This document shows positions 49,501 through 57,666 of a DNA stretch of 64,000 nucleotides, piece after piece (position 1 is the first letter of the stretch; the number at the start of each line of letters is the position of its first letter). Origin of the DNA: Flagellimonas meridianipacifica (GTDB lineage Bacteria > Bacteroidota > Bacteroidia > Flavobacteriales > Flavobacteriaceae); contig NZ_PVYX01000002.1 in assembly GCF_003001695.1 (NCBI RefSeq), forward strand, positions 806,001 through 870,000, written 5' to 3'. The notes beneath the pieces are model-generated. The model was not told the DNA's origin. It searched no databases and saw only the letters and a program-made list of their open reading frames with translations. The translations under genes were made by a program, and so were the position numbers.

Positions 49501-49932
49501 ATGGAACAAAGAGTTAATATTTATCAATCTGAACCTAAAGCATACGATGGAATGTTTGCTTTAGAACAGTTTCTCAACGATTCACCTTTAAGCAAACAAC
49601 AAATTTCATTGATTAAAATGCGTGCTTCCCAAATTAATGGTTGTGCTTATTGCATTAATATGCATACCGAAGAAGCTATTAAGGCTGGCGAAACGCATCA
49701 ACGCTTACATATGCTCAATGCTTGGAAAGAATCGAACCTGTTTTCGGACGAGGAAAAAGTCTTACTCAAAATCACAGAAGAAATTACATTGATTAATCAG
49801 AATGGGTTAACTGATAAAACATACCAACGCGCTCAACATTTGTTTACTGATCAGACCCTAATTGCAATTATTATGGCTACAACTACTATAAATGCCTGGA
49901 ACAGAATAGCTATAAGTACAAGGATGCAATAG
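49501..49932 (+). CDS. AhpD/carboxymuconolactone decarboxylase-like protein
   Basis: Protein of 143 residues from the ATG at 49501 (MEQRVNIYQSEPKAYDG). The AhpD signature with a redox CxxC pair is QINGCAYCINMHTEEAIKAG. This points to a peroxidase-type reaction rather than lactone decarboxylation. It is 20-54 bp downstream of the Crp-like gene, depending on the start, so they are probably co-transcribed and the regulator may sense a redox signal. Confidence 0.88.
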   Translation: MEQRVNIYQSEPKAYDGMFALEQFLNDSPLSKQQISLIKMRASQINGCAYCINMHTEEAIKAGETHQRLHMLNAWKESNLFSDEEKVLLKITEEITLINQNGLTDKTYQRAQHLFTDQTLIAIIMATTTINAWNRIAISTRMQ

Positions 49933-50125
49933 ATAGTAGAAAATGAGTAATGTCAGCATGTAAGAATGTATCTGAAAAATAACTCGCTAAGTGCAAAACG
50001 TTGAGTCTTGCACTTTAGTTTTAATAATGTAAATCCAGTAAACTGACACGCTATTTTTCCTATCCAAACCAATAAGTGGAATCTATCCAAGAAACTGTTG
50101 CAATTTGTATCGAACATCAAACCAA

Positions 50126-51469
50126 TCAAACCCCGGTGTAATTCGCTGGGGTTATTTTTTTTAACTCTTCTTTTACGTCAACCGAGACTTGAAGAGTTTC
50201 AATAAAATCAGCTATGGTTTTTTGTGTGATTTTTTCGTTCGTTCGTGTCAAACCCTTTAATGCTTCATACGGATTGGGGTACCCTTCCCTTCTTAGTATG
50301 GTCTGAATGGCCTCTGCTACCACCGCCCAATTATCTTCCAAATCTTGTTCGAACTTCTCAGCGTTGAGCACCAATTTATTAAGTCCTTTTAAAGTGGATT
50401 GAAACCCTACCATGGTATGGGCAAATGGAACACCTACATTTCGTAGAACGGTGCTATCCGTTAGGTCACGCTGTAGCCGGGAAATAGGTAGTTTTGCTGA
50501 TAAATGCTCAAAAACAGCATTGGCCAAGCCCAAATTTCCTTCCGAATTCTCGAAATCTATGGGGTTTACCTTATGCGGCATGGCCGAAGAACCAATTTCC
50601 CCTTTTTTGATTTTCTGCTTGAAATAATCCATGGAAATATATGTCCAGATATCTCGATTTAAATCAATCAAAATCGTGTTAATGCGTTTTAACCCATCAA
50701 ATAGGGCGGCCATATGATCATAATGCTCTATTTGCGTGGTTGGGAATGAGTGATGCAGCGCCAATTTTTCTTGAACAAATTGCTTGCCAAAAGCTTTCCA
50801 GTCTATTTCTGGATAGGCTACTTTATGGGCATTGTAATTCCCTGTAGCACCACCAAATTTTGCGGCACTGGGAATATCATTCAATAAATTGAGTTGTTCT
50901 TTCAGCCGTTCTACAAAAACATCAATTTCTTTTCCCAAACGAGTAGGGGAGGCGGGCTGCCCGTGGGTCCGGGCGAGCATAGGTATATCGGCCCATTCGG
51001 ATGCCAGAACCTTCAGTTTTTCAAAAACCTTAAAGTACAAAGGGACATACACCTCATTCATGGCTTCCTTAATGGAGAGGGGAATGGCGGTGTTATTAAT
51101 GTCCTGAGAGGTAAGGCCAAAGTGAATGAATTCCTTGTATTTTTCTAGCTCAAGCGTATCAAACTTTTGTTTGATAAAGTATTCAACCGCTTTTACATCG
51201 TGATTGGTGGTTTTTTCAATCTCTTTGATGGCTGATGCGTCCTCGTCGCTGAAGTTCAGATAAATTCCTTTTAGATCCTCGAATTTTGAGATTTCAAAAT
51301 CCGCAAGTTGTGGCAAAGGGATTTCGCAAAGCGCAATGAAATATTCAATTTCAACAAGAACACGGTACTTTATCAAAGCCTTCTCGGAAAAAAACTTTTG
51401 AAGGGTTTCTGTTTTATTCTGATACCGGCCATCTATGGGGGAGATGGCGTTAAGGGAAGACAAGGACAT
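50126..51469 (-). CDS. purB: Adenylosuccinate lyase
   Basis: Enzyme of 447 residues that makes AMP from adenylosuccinate and AICAR from SAICAR in purine synthesis. The signature loop is GEIGSSAMPHKVNPIDFENS, and other conserved parts are LTSQDINNTAIPLSIKEA and MLARTHGQPASPTRLGKEID. The length fits the short bacterial form. It follows the 190-residue gene by 45 bp on the same strand. A CAAATATA (-7-like) box lies at 51491-51498 without a matching TTG. Confidence 0.97.
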   Translation of the reverse strand: MSLSSLNAISPIDGRYQNKTETLQKFFSEKALIKYRVLVEIEYFIALCEIPLPQLADFEISKFEDLKGIYLNFSDEDASAIKEIEKTTNHDVKAVEYFIKQKFDTLELEKYKEFIHFGLTSQDINNTAIPLSIKEAMNEVYVPLYFKVFEKLKVLASEWADIPMLARTHGQPASPTRLGKEIDVFVERLKEQLNLLNDIPSAAKFGGATGNYNAHKVAYPEIDWKAFGKQFVQEKLALHHSFPTTQIEHYDHMAALFDGLKRINTILIDLNRDIWTYISMDYFKQKIKKGEIGSSAMPHKVNPIDFENSEGNLGLANAVFEHLSAKLPISRLQRDLTDSTVLRNVGVPFAHTMVGFQSTLKGLNKLVLNAEKFEQDLEDNWAVVAEAIQTILRREGYPNPYEALKGLTRTNEKITQKTIADFIETLQVSVDVKEELKKITPANYTGV

Positions 51470-51514
51470 TTGGCTCTGGTTTTAAAGCGGCAAATATACT
51501 CAAACTTAAATAGT

Positions 51515-52087
51515 TTAGTATCCCAGGGCCACTAGCTTATCCAATGTTTTTGCGGCGCGATTCTTATAACCCGAAGTACCTTTTGCTATGGTCTCTTCCA
51601 AAACGAGCTTCAATTCGGGATGCACCCAATCAAATTGCATTCCTAAATAATATAAACTGGTCATGGAGAATACTTTTGCCGCAATTTTGTGTTGTCCAAT
51701 AAGCCAATCAAAACAAGCGGTCATAATTCGCTCTAATTGGTTGAGTTTGATGTTTTCGATAAAGGTTTTATCCTTTTTCTTGAAATAGGCTTCGGTTACC
51801 ATCTGGCAAATATGTGCCATGGGGCGTATACAGGATTCCGATTTCATTTCGGCTAATCCTAAAGTGAATTCTTCAAAATATGGGAGTAGGTAAACCAATC
51901 TTTTTCTAAGAAGATGGTCAAAGACCCAACTAGCGTTGAATTCATCGATTTTGTCTTCTTCAAATACCTTGGACATTAAAGGTAGAGTAAGCCCTGGATG
52001 TTTTTCAAGCTCACGGACCAAACTATCAATTTTCACTTTTGATAGTCTACCCGAATTTAATATGGAGTACAATTGTTGTTCAGTCAC
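51515..52087 (-). CDS. HEAT-like helical protein upstream of purB
   Basis: Protein of 190 residues made of helical repeats (LYSILNSGRLSKVKIDSLVR; LRKRLVYLLPYFEEF; YLGMQFDWVHPELKLVLEE), typical of small HEAT-repeat proteins found beside purB in Flavobacteria. The function is unknown, and it is not a lyase despite frequent mis-annotation of such neighbours. Its start is 33 bp from that of the haem-binding gene, on the opposite strand. Confidence 0.7.
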   Translation of the reverse strand: MTEQQLYSILNSGRLSKVKIDSLVRELEKHPGLTLPLMSKVFEEDKIDEFNASWVFDHLLRKRLVYLLPYFEEFTLGLAEMKSESCIRPMAHICQMVTEAYFKKKDKTFIENIKLNQLERIMTACFDWLIGQHKIAAKVFSMTSLYYLGMQFDWVHPELKLVLEETIAKGTSGYKNRAAKTLDKLVALGY

Positions 52088-52119
52088 AAAACCCTATTTT
52101 TACCAAAACACCTAAGCTC

Positions 52120-52593
52120 ATGAAAATAGCAAAAAAAATAGGAATTTTTCTGTTGATTGTTTTTGTTGGAATGCAGTTTTACCGACCGGAGAAAAACCTT
52201 GCAGAAAACGATTATGTGACTGCCTTTGTTCAGGAGACGAAACCAAGTCAAGAAGTTCAAAAAATCCTTGAAAACGCCTGCTATGATTGCCATAGTGCCA
52301 ATACCAGATATCCGTGGTATAGTAATATTGCTCCAATCTCCTACTGGATGAACGGACATATTGAGGAGGGTAAGGAACACCTTGATTTTTCGGAGTGGCC
52401 TAACCTTACAGCAAAAAAGAAAGACCACAAGTTGGATGAATTTATAGAATATGTTGAAAATGGTGAAATGCCACTTAAGGAATACACTTGGACACATAAG
52501 GATGCAAGACTTACTGAAGACCAAATAAAGGCATTAATGGATTGGGCAACCGAAGCTAGGACACGTTACCAAGTAGCTCAGATACCAAACTAG
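52120..52593 (+). CDS. Haem-binding domain protein (membrane-anchored, CxxCH)
   Basis: Protein of 157 residues from the ATG at 52120, which precedes a hydrophobic anchor (GIFLLIVFVGMQF). A frame from 52039 would lack a signal. The haem attachment motif is C-Y-D-C-H in NACYDCHSANTRYPWYSNIA, with a possible distal methionine in ENGEMPLKEY. It belongs to the short haem-binding (Haem_bd) family in Bacteroidetes. It overlaps the convergent sirtuin gene by 38 bp at the 3' end. Confidence 0.9.
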   Translation: MKIAKKIGIFLLIVFVGMQFYRPEKNLAENDYVTAFVQETKPSQEVQKILENACYDCHSANTRYPWYSNIAPISYWMNGHIEEGKEHLDFSEWPNLTAKKKDHKLDEFIEYVENGEMPLKEYTWTHKDARLTEDQIKALMDWATEARTRYQVAQIPN

Positions 52594-53257
52594 GTACACC
52601 CTCAACAGCGGTTTTGGAAAGAATGGTCAGGTTGTTAAAATCCGAAGGATTAACATTCGGTTTTGGGTCTACGAAGTAAATAGGAGTTCCCGAACTCGCA
52701 TAATGAATTAAACTAGCCGCTGGATATACCTGCATTGAGGTCCCAATAATAATCAAAATATTAGCTTGTTGGGTAATATAGGCAGCTGTCTCCAACATGG
52801 GAACCATCTCACCGAACCATACAATATGGGGCCGGAGTTGATGACCATCTTCGTCCAAATCACCCAATACCAAGTCTTTTTTCCATTCCATAATATGGTT
52901 CTCATTTGCCATGCTGCGTACCTTGAACAGTTCCCCATGCAAGTGAACCACATGCTTGCTACCCGCTTGTTCATGCAGATTATCCACATTTTGGGTAACA
53001 ATGCTTACATCATACTTGGCTTCCAGTTCAACCAAGGCTTTATGTCCTTCATTGGGATTTACCTGAAGCAATTGACGTCGTCGCTGGTTATAAAACTCCA
53101 GTACCAACTCTGGGTTCCGTGCAAAACCCTGTGGAGAAGCTACCTCCATAACATCATGTCCCTCCCAAAGGCCATTGGCATCACGGAAGGTTTTTAAACC
53201 ACTTTCGGCACTCATCCCAGCACCCGTAAGGACCACTATTTTCTGTTTTTCCAGCAT
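52556..53257 (-). CDS. cobB: Sir2-family NAD-dependent deacylase (class III, no zinc cysteines)
   Basis: Enzyme of 233 residues that removes acyl groups from lysines using NAD. The NAD motif is VVLTGAGMSAESGLKTFRD, the catalytic histidine is in VVHLHGEL after IVTQNVDNLHEQAG, and the FYNQRRRQL stretch holds the Y-x-x-R pair linked to succinyl/malonyl-lysine specificity. The zinc-binding cysteines of many sirtuins are absent (RSMANENHIMEWKKDL region), as in some Bacteroidetes CobB proteins. It overlaps the haem-binding gene tail by 38 bp and is divergent from trmH with 45 bp between them. Confidence 0.92.
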   Translation of the reverse strand: MLEKQKIVVLTGAGMSAESGLKTFRDANGLWEGHDVMEVASPQGFARNPELVLEFYNQRRRQLLQVNPNEGHKALVELEAKYDVSIVTQNVDNLHEQAGSKHVVHLHGELFKVRSMANENHIMEWKKDLVLGDLDEDGHQLRPHIVWFGEMVPMLETAAYITQQANILIIIGTSMQVYPAASLIHYASSGTPIYFVDPKPNVNPSDFNNLTILSKTAVEGVPSLVSELLGNVS

Positions 53258-53302
53258 ATTACCCTAAAAGTAACAAATTCATTTTTTGCTAACTTGTTCC
53301 TT

Positions 53303-53956
53303 ATGTTCAAGGATGATTTATTGGTCTATTTGGAGCGCTTTTTGACCGAAGGGCGGAAGAAACGTTTTTTGGAAGTACTCGCACGGCGTACCCGTTTTTT
53401 GACAGTAGCCATTGAGGATGTCTACCAATTGCACAATACCAGTGCAGTAATCCGCAGTTGTGATGCCTTTGGCATTCAAGATGTGCATGTAGTGGAAGAT
53501 CGTTTTGGAAAACGTTTGGACAAGAACATTGCCATGGGGGCGGAACAATGGGTAGATGTCCATCGATATGATACAACCACGGAGTGTATAGATTCGTTAA
53601 AGGAAATGGGATATAAAATAATAGGCACCACACCACATAATGATTCGAATTATTTGAGGGATTTTAGGTTGGACTCAAAAACAGCCCTTTTTTTTGGGAC
53701 AGAGAAAGAAGGTTTGAGTGAAGAGGTAATGCAATTGGCGGATGGGTTCCTTAAAATCCCCATGGTCGGTTTTTCGGAAAGTTTGAACATTTCCGTTTCT
53801 GCTGCCATTATCATCCAGGAGCTGTCCCAACAGCTGAGGGGCTCACAGTTGCCCTGGCAACTGTCTCCCATAGAAATTTTGGAAAAACGATTGGATTGGA
53901 CCAAAAAGTCCATTAAGGATGTGGAAGGGATTATCAGCAGATACCTCACTGAATGA
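53303..53956 (+). CDS. trmH: tRNA (guanosine-2'-O-)-methyltransferase, SpoU family
   Basis: Enzyme of 217 residues from the ATG at 53303 (MFKDDLLVYLERFL); the TTG at 53294 would add three residues. SPOUT knot motifs are RTRFLTVAIEDVYQLHNTSA, ALFFGTEKEGLSEEVM and IPMVGFSESLNISVSAAI. It probably 2'-O-methylates G18 of tRNAs with SAM. The gene is monocistronic, and the SRPBCC gene follows 43 bp later. Confidence 0.92.
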   Translation: MFKDDLLVYLERFLTEGRKKRFLEVLARRTRFLTVAIEDVYQLHNTSAVIRSCDAFGIQDVHVVEDRFGKRLDKNIAMGAEQWVDVHRYDTTTECIDSLKEMGYKIIGTTPHNDSNYLRDFRLDSKTALFFGTEKEGLSEEVMQLADGFLKIPMVGFSESLNISVSAAIIIQELSQQLRGSQLPWQLSPIEILEKRLDWTKKSIKDVEGIISRYLTE

Positions 53957-53999
53957 TGTTTTTTGTATTTTTAGGTGTAACCAATTCAAAAACAAACAA

Positions 54000-54527
54000 A
54001 TGACTATTGCACTTTACATTTTAGGGGGGATTGTATTGCTTATTCTTTTTCTAGCATTAATTGCCCCAAAGAGCTATAATGTTTCCCGGTCTATTGATAT
54101 ATCAAAACCCAAAGCAGAGGTTTTCGAAAATTTACGATTCTTAAAAAATCAGGATGCCTGGTCTCCATGGAACAAAAAGGACCCCAATATGGAAAAGAAG
54201 TTTACTGGAACCGATGGTGAGGTAGGTGCCATGAGCTATTGGAACGGCAATAAAGATGTAGGTGAAGGTGAACAAGAGATTACCAAAATTGTTGCTGGAG
54301 AGCGAATTGAATCTCAACTTCGGTTTTTAAAACCATGGAAGTCTGTTTCGGATGCTTACCTTACTACTGAGGAATTGACAGCAAACAGTACAAAGGTAAC
54401 ATGGGGTTTTTCAGGTAAAAACAAATTCCCAGCAAGTATTTTCATGCTCTTTATGAATATGGATAAAGCCGTAGGAGGTGATTTTGAAGAGGGATTATCC
54501 AACTTAAAGTCCATCATGGAAGACTAG
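54000..54527 (+). CDS. SRPBCC (polyketide cyclase/START-like) membrane-anchored protein
   Basis: Protein of 175 residues from the ATG at 54000. A frame from 53919 would overlap trmH and lacks the hydrophobic start. An N-terminal helix (IALYILGGIVLLILFLALI) is followed by an SRPBCC fold (SRSIDISKPKAEVFENLRFL, WSPWNKKDPNMEKKFTGTDG, GVDVGEGEQEI-like strands). Such anchored proteins are common in Bacteroidetes and may bind lipids. The role is unknown. Confidence 0.85.
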   Translation: MTIALYILGGIVLLILFLALIAPKSYNVSRSIDISKPKAEVFENLRFLKNQDAWSPWNKKDPNMEKKFTGTDGEVGAMSYWNGNKDVGEGEQEITKIVAGERIESQLRFLKPWKSVSDAYLTTEELTANSTKVTWGFSGKNKFPASIFMLFMNMDKAVGGDFEEGLSNLKSIMED

Positions 54528-54626
54528 GGACCTCTCATTTGAGCTTTAGCTGTTCTTAATCGGTTCAAAATGAAACAGAGATTGCCTAGTTGAAGGTTCC
54601 ATCCTTTTTAATGCGAAGTATGGATG

Positions 54627-55331
54627 TTATTTGTTCAATAAGCTATTCACCTTTGCCTTAAAAGTTTGGCCAATAGGAATTTTATATTTTCCTATCACAA
54701 TTTGGTTCCCTTGGATAATCTCAATTTTATCCTTCGCCACCAAAAAAGATTTATGAACTCGTAAAAATTGTTCTCTGGGGAGTATGTTCTCCAGACCTGA
54801 AATTTTTTCATGGGTTACTAAACTATTTTCTTCGAAACATACTTTGGAGTAGTTTCCATAGGCTTCAACAAAGAGAATTTGGTCAATTTGAACTTGGTGA
54901 TACATTTTATCGCCCTTTAAAAACAAACGGTTGTCTTTGACATTATCTGAAATAGCTACTGATTTGAACCCGTTATCCAAATTAACTATGCTCGCTTTAT
55001 TAACGGCCTTTAAAAAGCGTGCAAATGAAAATGGTTTGAGTAGATAATCCACAATATTCAATTGGTAACCTTCTAATGCAAACTCTTTGTAGGCCGAGGT
55101 AACTATAATTTTTGGAGGTTTAGTCAACATCTTCAACCATTCAAATCCCGTCATTTTGGGCATATTGATATCCAAGAAAATTAAATCTACCTGATGTTTG
55201 GAAATAATTTCAGAAGCTTCAAAGACATTATAGGCATTGCCTATTTTATGCAAATGTGTCAATTCGACACAATAACCTTCTATGATTCGATGGGCAATAG
55301 GCTCGTCATCTACTATGGCATATGTAATCAT
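54627..55331 (-). CDS. LytTR family response regulator (second pair)
   Basis: Response regulator of 234 residues, the same length as the one at 8704. D54 lies in LIFLDINMPKMTG, the T/K signatures are IIVTSAYKEFALE and YLLKPF, and a LytTR domain occupies the second half (ILFVEAYGNYSKVCFEENSL; QFLRVHKSFLVAKDKIEII). It overlaps the kinase gene by 4 bp and is transcribed toward the SRPBCC gene. It probably controls the divergent ABC/peptidase operon. Confidence 0.93.
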   Translation of the reverse strand: MITYAIVDDEPIAHRIIEGYCVELTHLHKIGNAYNVFEASEIISKHQVDLIFLDINMPKMTGFEWLKMLTKPPKIIVTSAYKEFALEGYQLNIVDYLLKPFSFARFLKAVNKASIVNLDNGFKSVAISDNVKDNRLFLKGDKMYHQVQIDQILFVEAYGNYSKVCFEENSLVTHEKISGLENILPREQFLRVHKSFLVAKDKIEIIQGNQIVIGKYKIPIGQTFKAKVNSLLNK

Positions 55332-56488
55332 ACTATCTGGAATGGATTTAACGATAAACCTAAATATACCCCGTAAACACCCCGTTTTTGTTCTATATTC
55401 AATGTATGCCTATAGGGATAACTATGATTCAATCGTTTTTTTAAATTATCGAGACCCGTTCCATTCTCTTTTTGGATTGTAGCATTATCAAAGGTATTGT
55501 TGATTTCAAAAGCCAACTTATTTCTTCTTGTTTTTAAGCTTATATGAACATAGGCATTTCCAACTGAAGACTCAACCCCATGCTTAAAGGCATTTTCTAA
55601 TAAGTTAATGAAAAGCAAAGGGGCTACTTTAACGTTTTTATCCACCTCATGAACAAATTGGATATCCACGTTTTTATGATAACGAATCTCGTGTAGGGAA
55701 ATATAGTTTTTCAAATATTCGATTTCATCCATTATGCTTACTTCATCTTGATTTCCCATATCTATGGTATAGCGCATCATATCTGAGAGCTTCAACATAA
55801 CCATAGGGGCTTCATCTGATTTTTCCATAACAAGACCATACAAATTGTTTAAAGTATTAAAAAAAAAGTGTGGATTTACCTGACTTTTTAATAAAGCCAA
55901 TTCTGTTTTTGTTTGATTTAATCTAATCGTAATTAACCAATTTATCTGTTGATATATCCAGAAGATAAAAGTGAATGATACGGAAATGGTAATATAATAA
56001 ACAATAATTTGAAGATGGATTTCTTGAAAATTAGAAGAAGTCCTAAAACTATAAAAATAGACAAGTACGGCTACATGGACACTAGAGATAATATACCTAT
56101 GTTTTTTCATAAAACCCGGTAGCAGCAAATAAGAGATACCCAACCAAAAAAGAATTAAAGCAGGTATTGTAATTGGGTTGTTAACCGGGAGCCTGAGGTA
56201 TTCTGTAGTGATTACCACTATAAATAGTAACGATAATACCCCGAGCACTTTAAGTATTGATAATCTGGCAATCAAAAAAGTAACAATGAGCCATATCAAA
56301 AGAAAACCGATTGTCCTAGTTGCGAAAATAATTGGATTTAATTCTCCTTGGCTTAAGGGAGCATACCAGAAGTTAATTCCAAATAGAGCAACAGTTAATA
56401 CAATAGTAATAACAAATCCTACTACTACAGATTGTTTATTCTTTTTGATTAAATCACCAAGTTGAGACACATTGGAATCTTCTGACAT
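55328..56488 (-). CDS. LytS-type sensor histidine kinase (second pair)
   Basis: Kinase of 386 residues. Several N-terminal membrane helices (VVVGFVITIVLTVALFGINF; TIGFLLIWLIVTFLIARL; FTFIFWIYQQINW) precede the His_kinase domain with QVNPHFFFNTLNNLYGLVME and an HATPase end (LENAFKHGVESSVGNAYV, GTGLDNLKKRLNHSY). It is upstream of its regulator in one operon and divergent from an ABC transporter operon 274 bp away, a standard layout for transporter-sensing LytS/LytTR systems. Confidence 0.91.
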   Translation of the reverse strand: MSEDSNVSQLGDLIKKNKQSVVVGFVITIVLTVALFGINFWYAPLSQGELNPIIFATRTIGFLLIWLIVTFLIARLSILKVLGVLSLLFIVVITTEYLRLPVNNPITIPALILFWLGISYLLLPGFMKKHRYIISSVHVAVLVYFYSFRTSSNFQEIHLQIIVYYITISVSFTFIFWIYQQINWLITIRLNQTKTELALLKSQVNPHFFFNTLNNLYGLVMEKSDEAPMVMLKLSDMMRYTIDMGNQDEVSIMDEIEYLKNYISLHEIRYHKNVDIQFVHEVDKNVKVAPLLFINLLENAFKHGVESSVGNAYVHISLKTRRNKLAFEINNTFDNATIQKENGTGLDNLKKRLNHSYPYRHTLNIEQKRGVYGVYLGLSLNPFQIV

Positions 56489-56667
56489 TTTTCTAGAGAA
56501 AATTGAATACTTTATGATTACAAAAATAAAACTGTCCTCATTTATTGGTTATAAATTATGACGAACGCCCAGTTTTTTATGTTGTACAATACCTTTTTTT
56601 AGCCCAACCCAGTATGTCCTGATTTATAAGGTTTGTATGTCAGTTTTTAAAGGACTCCTCAAAAAAA

Positions 56668-56699
56668 TTAGAAGCTGAAAACGCCTGATTTTAAGTTTG
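56668..56699 (+). promoter_or_regulatory. Promoter candidate of the ABC/M1 peptidase operon
   Basis: TAAGTTTG (56692-56699) fits TAnnTTTG exactly; TTA (56668-56670), 21 bases before it, stands in for TTG. It lies 64 bp before the ABC ATPase start. A TCAAATTTGA palindrome near 56738-56747 is downstream of it. Confidence 0.4.
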
Positions 56700-56762
56700 A
56701 ATCGATTTAAAAGTTGGAAATACAATATCACAATCCGTCAAATTTGAATAAGTATTCTTAAA

Positions 56763-57647
56763 ATGAGCACCCTTACAATTTGCAATTTATCAAAGACATA
56801 CCCCAATGGAGTTAAGGCTTTGGACAACGTAACCTTGAAACTGGAAAACGGCATGTTTGGTCTTCTTGGACCCAACGGCGCAGGAAAATCCTCCTTGATG
56901 CGAACCTTGGCTACTCTTCAAGAAGCTGACTTAGGTTCTGCAACCCTGGACCACATAGATATTCTAAATCAACCTGCCGATATTCGAAAAGTACTGGGGT
57001 ATTTACCACAGGAATTCGGAGTATATCCGAATATTACCGCAGAACAACTTTTGAATCATTTGGCCATTTTAAAAGGTATCGTTAACAACTCCCAACGAAA
57101 AACTTTGGTAGCCCATCTGTTGGATAAAGTCAATTTATATCAGAAACGTAATAAATCCGTGAAAGGCTTTTCTGGAGGGATGAAACAGCGCGTTGGTATT
57201 GCCCAAGCGTTGATTGGAAATCCAAAGCTTATAATCGTAGATGAGCCAACTGCCGGGTTAGACCCTGGAGAGCGAAATCGTTTCTACAATTTATTGGCTG
57301 ATGTGGGAAAGGAAGTGATTGTGATTCTATCCACGCACATCGTTGACGATGTACAGGAGCTCTGTACCAAAATGGCCATTATGAACTATGGTAAAATAGT
57401 TTATCAGGGTTCTCCTCAAAATGCGATTAATGAACTAAAAGGTAAAGTATATCAGAAAGTGGTTCATCGGGATAATCTTGAAGATTACATCAAAGACCAC
57501 AGAATTATTTCCAATAAAATGGTTGGCGGCCAACCGTTAATTCACGTCTTCAGTGAGGAGCATCCGAAAAACGGCTTTAAACAGGTCAACCCGAATCTAG
57601 AAGATGTCTTCTTTTCAAAAATCAATTCACTAAATATAACCTCATAG
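56763..57647 (+). CDS. ABC transporter ATP-binding protein
   Basis: ATPase of 294 residues. Walker A is LLGPNGAGKSSLMRTL, the signature motif is FSGGMKQRVGIAQALIG, Walker B is LIIVDEPTAGLDPGERN and the switch histidine is in ILSTHIVDDVQE. It belongs to the ABC-2 export type (BcrA/NatA-like). It is followed 19 bp later by a fused permease-peptidase, so the pair forms one complex. The divergent LytS/LytTR genes suggest induction by an envelope or peptide signal. Confidence 0.94.
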   Translation: MSTLTICNLSKTYPNGVKALDNVTLKLENGMFGLLGPNGAGKSSLMRTLATLQEADLGSATLDHIDILNQPADIRKVLGYLPQEFGVYPNITAEQLLNHLAILKGIVNNSQRKTLVAHLLDKVNLYQKRNKSVKGFSGGMKQRVGIAQALIGNPKLIIVDEPTAGLDPGERNRFYNLLADVGKEVIVILSTHIVDDVQELCTKMAIMNYGKIVYQGSPQNAINELKGKVYQKVVHRDNLEDYIKDHRIISNKMVGGQPLIHVFSEEHPKNGFKQVNPNLEDVFFSKINSLNITS

Positions 57648-57666
57648 TTATTCATCTCCACAAATC

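Noticed and set aside
50129-50162. Terminator-like AACCCC/GGGGTT hairpin followed by eight T on the plus strand
   Set aside because: It lies within the 3' end of the purB coding sequence, the loop is 13 bases and the stem is only 6 bp, so codon constraint explains it as well.
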